NCBI RefSeq assembly: GCF_000003815.2
Contig: NC_049979.1
Location: 26,455,213-26,519,212, forward strand
Length of the DNA stretch: 64,000 nucleotides
Reading direction: 5' to 3'
DNA from: Branchiostoma floridae
Lineage: Eukaryota; Chordata; Leptocardii; Amphioxiformes; Branchiostomatidae
Shown here: positions 47,301 to 59,306 of the stretch, piece by piece
Numbering within the stretch: position 1 is the stretch's first letter
Layout: every line of letters starts with the position of its first letter
Made by a program: the position numbers and the translations under genes
The notes under the pieces: generated by a model
Seen by the model: only the letters and a program-made list of their open reading frames with translations
Database searches by the model: none
What the model was told of the DNA's origin: nothing

Positions 47301-50300
47301 TGATAACTTCACGTTACAGTCGTCACCGTGAAAACCGTGAACATAACAGTACATTGGAAAAATCAGGAATAAGTATGGATTCTACCAATTACAGATGAGC
47401 TTTTAATATTTATAATTGTAATGTTTCAGTTTGATGAACTGGCCCCAGTTATGGGAGAAGAGGCCACCTTTATCTTCATCCGACTGAATGTACTGAGAGA
47501 GGTGGGTACACTCGTCTAGTCTTTCTCTTAGTTTCCTACTCTTAGTCAGACCTGCCACTAGGGATGCGTACCGGTACGCTGGACCGAATCCGGACTTGCA
47601 AAAACTTTTAGGTTCAGGTCCAAAAAAAAACGAAACCCAAGTGATTCGGTTCTGGACTTGTAAAAAATGTAGCGCTAACATATTATCCTTTTTGTTCTAA
47701 ACCATCTTGAAGGCTTTGAAGAATTGTGAACTTTTCGCTGGAAAAGACGATAATATCTACAGGCATTGCTATCTATGGTGGCCATTGCTGTATTCACAAA
47801 GTCTCGCAAGTTGTCGCAACTTAATTCAGCCAAGTTGCTCGTGCCATACCATTATAACATTATTCGTATATGCCATGGGTTCAAGTCCAGACTTATTAGG
47901 TCGGGACCTGAACCGAAATCTCTGGATTCGAATCCGGACCTGTACCTAAACGTGGGTTTAGGTACGCATCCCTACCTGCCACTCTTAGTCCATCTTGCCG
48001 AAGTGGCAGGAAGTGGAGTTCAGAGAGGGCAAAACTACTTGTGGGGGGAGGGTCCTAATAAGGACTGCATTGGCTTCCTGTACAAAAACATACATGAAAA
48101 AGGGCTTCAAAACTCACATACCAGTATTTCAATCTCTAAAATTTCCGTCCTACTGGATAGCTAAACATGTCAACTTACTGTGGAAAAAGCCGGGCTTCGA
48201 CTCCGGCATTTTCTCCCGCTATCAGCTGTTAAAACCAAAACAACACTGACCTCTGAACTCCCAGCCAGAACAAGCATGCTTCACCACCTTGTAGACAGGT
48301 CCCAGAACATGAAATGTAACACCTCTAAGGTCAACTAAGGTCACGATTTCTGTCCAGATTTGAAAAATAAACACTCCCCTTGTCCCACTGGCAGAAAACT
48401 GGCCAAATATGACTTATAACAACTGGCTTCAAGAAAAAAATTTCAAAAATAATATAAGAAAAAACCTAAGGGTAGGCACGGCACGGCACGGCCAGTGCGC
48501 AGGTCACAGTTTAGTAGCCCCTTCCCTTGTCAATCAGGCATGACAGGGAGATACTTTTAAAAAAGTTTTTCTTTGTCAGTTTCATGTGTACATGTATGTA
48601 TGTATTTTCCATTATGCTAGTCACAGTCATTCACCAAGTAGTGACCAAAAGTGTCATCAGTTGACATACATTATACATTGTATGTAGTGGTCATCTAAAC
48701 ATTATTTTTAAAATTGCATGTTTGCTGTATGTTATTTATGTAGTTATCCACAATCATTTTTAGTGACTGTGCATTTTTCTATGTTGTACTAACTAGCTGG
48801 TATCTATGGTTTTTCACAATGTTTGTGTTCACTTCTAAACTGTTTTCATTAAATATTACAGTATCTTGAACAGGAGATGATGATCACTGGGCTGCCCTTC
48901 GAGTATGATTTAGAGGTAGGTAAACAAATTTGCATATTATCAGAGTGTTAGTAATATGCTAAATGTTTTGAAGACAAAAGATCTGTCACTGTAACAGTAG
49001 CACCGATTTTAGTGTCATAGTTCAACTCTCTTTAACATTGCAAAGTTCTAAATTTCTTATTCAATAAGTATGCAGTACACTCTATTGCTGCTACAAAATG
49101 ATGTTGTGTTGTGTTTTACTGTATGTTATATAGATAGATAGATGTTACATGTATGTCATACCTGGGCTACAATAATGTTTGATACAGGTGTTCCGGTCTG
49201 GGTGAAAACTTGGGTTACCGGTATCACCCACTGTTATCACACACAGAGGCTTCGGTAGAATAATTCAAATACACATCAAGTGTGTTAGTGCACCGCTCTC
49301 AATGATTTGTTTGTTGCAAGTTTTTGTTGGAGGACAAAAATTTCCTTCACTTCTGGCTCATTTACAAGATTTAGTATTGAAATGCATGGTTTCTCATGTG
49401 AGTATGACATGAAGATGTTTTCCCGTTTAAATAGAGAGCCATTGATGACTGGGTCTTCATGTGTTTCTTCGTGGGTAACGACTTTTTACCTCACCTGCCA
49501 TCTCTACAGATCAGGTGAGACTTGTCTTTAATTCTTTAAAAAGAAAGTCAATGTTGTGCACAGTCAAACTTGTCTATAGCGGCCACGCAAGGGATTGGAG
49601 AAATGTGGCCACTATAGGGAAAATGCTGATCAAATTTAGCCTGGAATCCAGCCGTATTGTGCTTTGGTCACTCCCCTGAGGTACATTTGTTTGTACGCTT
49701 CCTGCCAATACGACTGGCCTTCGTTAGCATTCGAACGATCGGCATTTGAATATTCGCAGAGATTTTATGCGAGATTTCTGTTTGGCTGGTTCAAGCGCTC
49801 GTTCGAACAGCCGTCCATATCANNNNNNNNNNNNNNNNNNNNNNNNNNNNNNNNNNNNNNNNNNNNNNNNNNNNNNNNNNNNNNNNNNNNNNNNNNNNNN
49901 NNNNNNNNNNNNNNNNNNNNNNAGAAAGGATATTTGAATAGCACTCTTGCCAACCGAGTGTGGCAAGAGTTTGATTTATCAGATCGTTCCAATAGTCTCG
50001 AAGAAGATGGGTCGTTGATGATAATAGAACGCCTGTTCGAACGAGCGCTTGAACCAGCCAAACAGAAATCTCGCAGAAAATCTCTGCGAATATTCAAATG
50101 CCGATCGTTTGAATGCTAACGAAGGCCAGACGTATTGGCAGGAAGCGTACCTCAAGGGAGCGACCAAAGCACAATACGGCTGGATTCCAGGCTACAGTCA
50201 AACTTGTCTATAGCGGCCACGCAAGGGATTGGAGAAATGTTGCCACTATAGGCAAAATGCTGATCAAATTGACCACGAGAAATAAGTTACACATGGTTTC

Positions 50301-53300
50301 AGTACCCACTAATCTTCCAAGCCCCAAAAAGACTGAGGTTGGCAGGATTTTACAGGGTTGGTTGGGTAAATTAACTTCATTATACGGTGTATGCTATGAT
50401 GCTCCCAGTTCATATGGATTGAATGCCAAGATTTTGGAAGCTAATCTCATTTTTTACTGTTACTGTTAATTCATTTCATGCATGAACTTACAGTTAATTG
50501 TAAGTTATAATTAGTGCTGGCAAATTTAGGTTTTAATGTAATATTACCATTTCAGGGAAGGAGCCATTGACAGGTTGATACGAATATACAAGAGGACCAT
50601 ACACAAGACTGGGGTGAGTTCATAATGTAGATAGTAGTACTACATAAATATCCATTTTATACCCTTGTGAGTCATACATAACATTATAGTAACTGTAAAA
50701 TGCAATAGGCATGTTTAATAATCCACCTTGATTTATGTCAAAACATTAACAGTTTCCCTTCCATTGTCCCAACACAGGGGTACCTGACAGACAATGGTTT
50801 AGTGAACCTCAGTAGAGTGCAGGTTATTCTCACAGGTGCGTGGGTATTAATTTTTTTGTTATCATTATAGGATGGGTCGACTAGCCAAGGGGCTAAATTG
50901 CAAGGGACTTTCAATAGATAGTCGTGGCTAAATTAAAAAGGTCTGGAGTGACTGCTATTTGGCGCTGACTCAACCGTAATTGGCTATAGGATTGTAGGTG
51001 GTCACTTATACAGGTTTGACTGTATATCAATGTGGTCCTTTTGTAAAGGTGGTCACTACTACAGGTTTGACTGTATATCAATGTGGTCCTTTTGTAAAGG
51101 TCGTCACTACTACAGGTTTGACTGTATATCAATGTGGTCCTTTTGTAAAGGTGGTCACTACTACAGGTTCGACTATATCAATGTGGTCCTTTTGTAAAGG
51201 TCGTCACTACTACAGGTTTGACTGTATATCAATGTGGTCCTTTTGTAAAGGTCGTCACTACTACAGGTTTGACTGTATATCAATGTGGTCCTTTTGTAAA
51301 GGTCGTCACTACTACAGGTTTGACTGTATATCAATGGCCAGGTGGTCTTTATGTAAAGGTCGTCATTTGTACATGTACAATGTACAGGTTTGACTGACGT
51401 ACAAAATGTATTTTCAATGGCCAGGTGGTCCTTTTGTAGAGCTGGTCACTTGTACTGGTTTGTGATTTACTGTATTTCTTCATTATACAGAACTAGGGAA
51501 GGATGAAGATGAGATCTTTAAGAAAAGACAGGAAAATGAGGTAAGATTGATATGTACATTTCTTCAGTTAAAAAAGGAATTGTTTGGATTTGTTTGTGAA
51601 CTTTTATTGTCATTAGTTTCTATTGTAATATTTGTGAATAACAAATTGTCAACTTTTTGTCTTTCAGCTGAACTTCAGGGCTAGAACCAAGGCTAGAAAG
51701 AGAAGGGAGAAGCAACAGAGAATGGTTTGTCAAAACTCTTACCATATTACAAATTTCAATTGACTCTACGTAATAATCAACAGGACTACAGGGCTCAACA
51801 AGTTCTCTTTAGTAATAACAAAATACTTTGTACCCAACCAAGTTTTTTTAATCAACAGACGTTTCACTGTCCATCTTTTCTTCAGGTTAGCTCTGACTGG
51901 TCCACATTGTGCTATATATAGCATATACATGACTGTACTGTACAAATTTTAATGTAGGTGTCCCTGCTTACAGACTAAATGACTGCATCTGTAAGCAGCG
52001 ACACTAACTGTTTACTGCAGTGCAGTGCAAACCAGTCAGAATTGCCCTGAGGAAGGTTACAGACAGTCACAAAAATATTGGTTGCATGAAGCACTGGGTT
52101 GGGAAAAACAATTATTATGTTGTTCTTTATATCTATGTGCAAAGCACAGATTTTTAGTGTATGTTTGACCATTTAAGGCCTTTTAGGTGTGTGAGTATTT
52201 GTGGGAAAAAAGTTTTGTTTGTGTTACAGATGCAGGGCAGACCTGCATGGACCCCTGATGGACAGTATTCACCCCAGGTAAGCCTCATGTCCCATCCCCC
52301 AAACACCTACCCAACCTCATCTCTTTACTCCTACACTGTAGTCTCTTACCTAGATATGTACACGACTTGTACATGTATATTAAGAGTATTTTTTCCTGGA
52401 TTTCTTTTTGTAAATAGATTTACATGTATTCATAGCACCAATTCTGGTATACTATTTTAGTGTGCTTGACAGCCTAGTGACCTGAGTTGCATTTGGGAGG
52501 TTGCAGGTTCAATCCCTGTTTGGGTCATACATTTGTACCTTAGTCCTTAGACGTAAGAAAGAGTACGACAGTCAATACAACACCATTAACAGTGGAATAG
52601 ACCACTTCTGTATTGCTTGCACAGCTAGCTGTGTAGCCGAAGTGCTAAGTATAGAAACAGAGATAGGTGCCTAAATACAAAATGTATACTCTGAAAGGTT
52701 TGGAAAGGACTTTTAAAGCTAAGTAGATACTTCTTATAGTAAATATGTGATGTTTTATTCTGTTTTTTAATTTCCTACATTTCGTTTTTGCATGCTAGCC
52801 AATCGGACAGACTCCATCGCCCATCCAGAACCCTCGCCAAGCCGCTGCACAGGGAAGGGCTGACTCTGCAAACAAGGTAAATTATTGAAGTGACCATTTT
52901 TGTTTGTTTGTTTATTTTTATTTATCCAGGGGTAAAGCATTTTTCAAAGATCCCTGAAGGGAAACCCCTTACATACATAACAATAATCGATAACAATATG
53001 AAATGAAATAAATGGCATTTGGTAACACTGCAAGAATCAACAAATAATAACGCAATTTAAGACAGAAGACAGGAGCATTTGACAAAATTAGGTACGATGT
53101 ATTGGTACAAAACAGTTTTTTCTGTTCGACTCGTCCAGAAAAAACGGACCTGAAAAAAATTGTTAACCATTGTTTTGAGTATAGCCCATTCCTAATATAT
53201 GATTAGGTCCAGGTCCAGACCTGAGGTATGGTCTGACTGTGGGTAGGATCACCCAAAGGCCGGAGGGCGATCCGACCCGTGGGAGGGCCTGGACTGAGAA

Positions 53301-56300
53301 CAATACAGAATACCCTGTGTTGTATAATTTATATCATTTCTAAAAGTTGATTTTAGCTTTCCTTTTTAAATGCATTCAGCCTGTCAGTTGTGGCGGGCAC
53401 TTTCAGACACAGCTTGTTTTTTGCCAAGTAAACCGATCGGGAGAATATGGTTCTTTTGCAGAGAGCGGCGGATGACCTTAGGAATATGCTTGCTCGCAAT
53501 GGGGAAGGGGTAAGGAAGAATAAATTTTTTCATATGACAATTTTGATAATGGAAGCAGCCATCGTCAGGCTGTACACAGTGTGGCCTTAGCTGATGAATA
53601 TAACCTGATACTTGAGGGACAGATTTAATGAATTTTCTGTCTGTAGCAGCCTTATTCTGAAGCCAAATTTAACTTTGTTTTCTATTTTGTATGTCAATCA
53701 GGGCTCTAGCCAGCTCGACATTTTTTTCCGTCAGCCAATTCCCATTGCCGCGAAAACACTATTCCAGGAGTTAGAGAGACTGAACTGAGACCTTGAAAAA
53801 CGGGTTTAATGAGATTATCGTATGCGAAAGGGCACCGACACACATTGTCAACAATCATAACAATAGCAAAACAAACAGTGTGTGGCTTTTACGACCGTGG
53901 ACGGCGTCCCCAAGCAGCCTGTAGCTTCCACCAAGGAGCTTTTATCAGAGTTTTGTCCATCAAAGTTGACGAATTAGTTTTAAACTTTTCCGTCACACGC
54001 AGCAAATTTCCGTCAATTGACGGAAAAACGGACGCTGGCTAGAGCCCTGACGCCAATGCACATATTATAGATACTAGAAAAATTAAATCATTAAGCTACC
54101 CAGTCATGTAGGAGCATTTATCCTAGGAAACTGGTACTGGACCTGGACCTGGGAGTATAAAAACTAAAGGCAATAGGCAGACAGTTTTTTTTTAAATATT
54201 TTGTGGGTTTTACTCTAAACTCAACCTTATATCATATTTCTATAGTGCACACTATAATAATATTGTATTTTTTACTTTAAATTCCAGACCCCGGACAGGA
54301 CCCCCGGGAGCAGAGGGAGTACCCCTGGGAGTGGGGGGTTCAAGTCTCCGGCACAGACCCCCTACAGCATGCAGTACACCCCCCGCAGTGGGGAGAAGAG
54401 AAAGCTTGATCAGGCTGACCTGGATAGTGATGAGGAAGAGGAACCTGCAGATGATGTCAGGTGGGATGAAGGACTTGTTGAGATCTTTTTTTTTTTGGTA
54501 ACACCTCAGGGCAGCGCCTTTCTGGTGATTATTAAAAATACATGCAGTTGGATGCGATTTGTTTTCATGCACAAGACTATTACAGGGACTATGATCATGG
54601 TTACACTGTAAAATGCAGAAGTGTTTGGGGTGGTTTTATGTTCAGGTTTTTGGATGACTGCAAACTTAAAACCACCACAATTTTTTGTTCTGTCATCTCC
54701 CTCTCTGCTCCCTTCTATAAGCATTATATTGGACAATTTTTCACAACTAATGATTATTACCTGCTTACGTTTCGATGTCTGTCAGACATGTTGTCCGAGC
54801 TTCTAACTGGAGTTCTGCTGTTGTCGCTATATGTAGCTGGTGTACACGTAGGTGGCGCTTTTGCTGTGATAACACAATCCCAAAGGTTGCCAAAAGTTTG
54901 TATCCCCCCTCGTTCCGGTTCATCACTGGTGTTGACTTCCTTATCCAGACTGCTTCTTTGATCCACCAGATACACCTGTTGTTTTTGCTGTCTATCACTC
55001 TCACATATGATAAAGAAATCCAAACCCTTTTTATGTCTCCTTGTGCAATGTACTCAGAAATCACTTGCTTTCCAACAGTTTGTCTGCTATAGCTCTGCAA
55101 TGTTTCTTTAAGCTGACAGGGGGCAGTTCTGATCCACATGTGATGAGCACTAGGAGTACACATGTATGTTCACAAGAAGGTGAAAATTAAATGAGATGGA
55201 ATATCGTCTTTGGATAAAAAATGATTGTATCTTGTATGTTTTCAGGTTATGGGAGGATGGCTGGAGGGAGCGCTACTATGTCGCCAAGTTCGATGCCGAC
55301 CCGAATGATGAGGAATTTCGCCATTCGGTGGTATGCTTCAATTCTGTCACTTTGACGATTTAAGTTCTGTAATGAAAACTTAATTCTGTGTCAATCAGGC
55401 TTTTAGCTAGGATTTTATAATAGGGAGTCCAAACTTATTGGTGAGTCGCGGTAAGTGACTATTGTAGGGGGGTCTGGGGGCATCCACCTTCCATGGTGCA
55501 GAGTTTTTCATGATTTTAAGTTAAAACAGTGCATTCTAAGGTATCCCAAGAGGCAAAAATACTGTTACAGATGTCACAGTAGAAGACTGTGACCACAGAT
55601 GACCTGGTTGCATCCCTGGTCAATCAGAATTTCATGCTTGTCAGAGGATTTTCTCCCCAGTATAGGGCGTCCAGGGGCATCAAATTTCTTGTTATTCTAA
55701 GAAAAGTGCCTCCAGATGATGCGTTGACGCATGCCTGGCTAAAAGCCTGGTGTCAATTGAACCTGCCTATTCTTACTGTAATAATGGTACTCTAATATAA
55801 CTATTTTCCATCATATAGGCTGCCGCCTACACAGAGGGTCTTTGCTGGGTCATGCTATACTACTACCAGGTATATGCTAATCTTTGTGTAGAGATTACAA
55901 AGTTTCCAGAGATAATAGTATTATGAGTTTTCTCGTAAAGGAATGTTTGGTGTGGTTTTGTGTTCACGGCTGTGCTTGACAAGTCTGCATTACAGTTTGT
56001 ACTAGTAGCAATAGCTGTAATATTTTCTAAAGTCAACAGGGGGAGTACCTGCAACATTTCTAAGAGCACTTTTATTAGCACCATTTTTCATCTTAATAAG
56101 TAAAGAAGATACAAGTTTCCCACAGCATGCATGCATACGATCTGAGAATCATGTTGGACAATCATATATTAAACTTCTTTTTTTTTTAAATCATAGTTTC
56201 TCATTTGCAGCTATAACTCAATCTCTTTGCTGCATTTGTATGTCATGTCTTCTGCTTAGTATATGCAACAATTTTAATAGGTAATAGTTCAGAAAACACC

Positions 56301-56675
56301 CCTATCTGCATGAAATGTTGAAACAGGTCAACATTGGTGGGTTTTGTTGTTCTGTATTATTTGAGTTTTTTTCATGCAGATATTGGGTTATGTATTGCCT
56401 GAATGTCCTTTGTCTTGTGGCTTGTTTAAAACAATTGGATTAAATTGTTTGATACTGCATTAAATACAATTATGTATTTTTTCTTCAGGGCTGCCCATCA
56501 TGGAAATGGTTCTTCCCCTTCCACTATGCGCCCTTTGCCTCCGACTTTGTCAACATCGGAGATCTTCCCAATACCTTTGAGAAGGGGACCAAACCTGTAA
56601 GTGTTCTTGTTTTTTTTACCAAGAAGGTGTCATTGTATGGGTGTGTGTGTGTGTGTATGTGTTTATGTGTGTCTT

Positions 56676-56708
<33 letters not shown>

Positions 56709-59275
56709 CTGTGTGTTTGTGTGAGTGTGTGTATGAGTGTTTGAGTGTGTGTTTGTGTCTGTGTGTGTGTGTGTATGTGTGCATTTTTGTGTGTTTGTGT
56801 TTGTGTGCATGTGCGTATTTATGTGTGTGTGTGTGTATGTGTGCATTTTTGTGTGTGTGTGTGTGTGTTTGTGTTTGTGTGCATGTGCGTATTTATGTGT
56901 GGGTGTGGGTGTGTATGTGTGCGAACAGCATTACTACAGAAGCCTTTCTTGGATCCTGAATATTTTGGTGGGTAGTACATTTACCTTATAGTTGATTAGA
57001 AATTACAAATAGTAGTGTACCTTATTACATTTGTACTTAAATCTGACTTACCTTGATACTGTACATTATAATGGAATTAGCCTCACTACATGGTTTTCCA
57101 TATGTTGTTATTATTAATTATAATGCAAGGTGCAGTCAGTCAGCATATAACATCAACACATAATTCCACTGGGTGCTATAATACCATATCAAAAATGTTG
57201 TAATAGAGCTGAGGCCTTCTCAAGATTGTCTTAAACATCTAAATACATGTATCTGAAGTGGATTTTGTACCTCAGGAACTGTTGCTGTAAATGTTATTTC
57301 TTTAATAAATCACTTCAACTTCATGTATATTTACCTCCATGAAATGTCATGGAGGTTATATTTTACCCTGTGTTTGTGTGTGTGTCTGTGTGTGTGTGTG
57401 TAAACAAGATAACTCATGAACGGTTGGGTGGATTGGTTTCATACTTGGTGTGTTGGTAGTGTGTGATGAAAGCTGGAAATGATTAGATTTTGGGCCCCCT
57501 AGCAGCTCCCCTTGGTACTGCAGCGTAACATCCGGTTTTGATATCTCGGTGTTCTGAACATGCTATGGTCACGATTTTTTGAGTATTAGATAGCTCTTGT
57601 GCTCAGGAAGAAATGACATAAGTTTGGGCCCCCTAGCGTCTAGTTTTGGGATAGCAGGGGCATTTTTGTCAAAAACTTCTGAAGAGGATAACTCAAGAAG
57701 GGAACAACGGATTTTCATCATTTTTGGTATGTAGGTACCTCAGACAATGTTGTACAAAATGAAATACTAATTATGCAAAATAGGAGTACATTTGCATAAT
57801 TAATGACAACATTCAATCATAGCAGTTTTTTCTATGTATCTCTTGTCTTGGACGTGGTATGGTCTTGAAATTTGGGTGGTAGATAGCTTTCAGTGTCATG
57901 ACAGAGTGGGGCACGTTTCAGCCCCCTAGCATTTAATTTGGAACTGCATGGGCATTTTTGTCAAGACATTCCAAAGAGGATAACTGCAGAAAGGATTGAC
58001 GGATTGGCATCATATTAGGCATGCGGGTGCCTTAGGCAAAGCTGTTCATAATGATATACATTTTATGCAAATGAGGACTTAATTTGCTAATTAATGAGGA
58101 AATTGTATAATTCCATTGTTTTCAATAATTGGTCTTCAATAAATGTAACACATGTTTAATTATGATAGGTGGAATATAATCAGATATTAAATATGGTCAT
58201 GAGAACTTAATGCATAATTTATGAAAATTGCAAAACCGCTTTATGATTAATAATGGGAATTTTATAATTGTGACATGTGTACATTTGTCAATGATGAACA
58301 ACACCATGCACAAATTATGTTAATGTGTTAGTCAATTGCATGAAATTCACGAAAGCTCTAAATTTTCATGGAGGTATGAGGTCGCCGAACTCTAGTTTCT
58401 TATGTGGCCGTATTATGGCATCCCTTGGAATGATGACAGTTGATTTTAGCACCAGTCCTTTATTTTATACTATAGACTCCCTGTATTCAGTGTATAACAT
58501 TATTCATGAACGTAGACATCAGATACAGTCTCTGCTCAGCAAAGTAGTGAACGTAATTTTCCTCCCATCTAAAGTCAACATCCTGTCCCATCCTGCTCAT
58601 TTGCCCGGCCACTTGTGCGTGTTTTTCCCGGCGCGCTGAAGCACCGCCGCGCCACTTGTGAAGGTGTAACCCATTTCCTTTCCATTAAACAGAAATGTGG
58701 CGGCTGCTTAGAGCGTGCCGCGTCAATCATTCTGATCAGGTATCACACGCCTGCATCTGAAGAAATTGTATCAAGAAGTGCGTTTGTTCGATTCCACAGT
58801 TGAAGTAGGATTTCCCCGACTTTTAGCCCGTTTTGATCCGGCTAGACCTTTAGAAAATGTATCTCATACATACATGTATTTGAATGAGACCTGGTTTGAA
58901 TTTCAATACGTAAGGAATTCACTTCCGTTTACCATATGCAACAGGAAGGCAAGCAATTTGCAAGATGCATGTAGATTTTTAAAATGCAAAATGTACTTCA
59001 GAGAATGTACAATGTACAGTGAAAATACTATGGCTTCAATTAGTACATGTATGGCCTTATCCCATTTTTACACCCATGAAAAACGGAGGTGTTATTTTTG
59101 GTGTGTGTGTGAGTGTGTGTGTGTACATTGTACGTGTGTGTGTGTGTGTGTGTGTGTGTTTCAGGATACATGACGTTAAGTATGTGGACAGGGGTTGGGA
59201 AAATGAAGGTCAAGATACCCATGACAAATGGAGGTTTTGTTTTTGGTGTATGTGTGTGTGTAGTGTATGTGTGTA

Positions 59276-59306
<31 letters not shown>

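Noticed and set aside
50998-51393. Repeat protein gene of 131 codons
   Set aside because: The frame exists only because the minisatellite period (51 bp) is a multiple of three; it has no start context, splice signals or ends of its own.
56524-56991. Long Cys/Val- or Thr/His-rich reading frames
   Set aside because: Produced by the GT/CA microsatellite on both strands; no coding signature. The same applies to 59019-59513.
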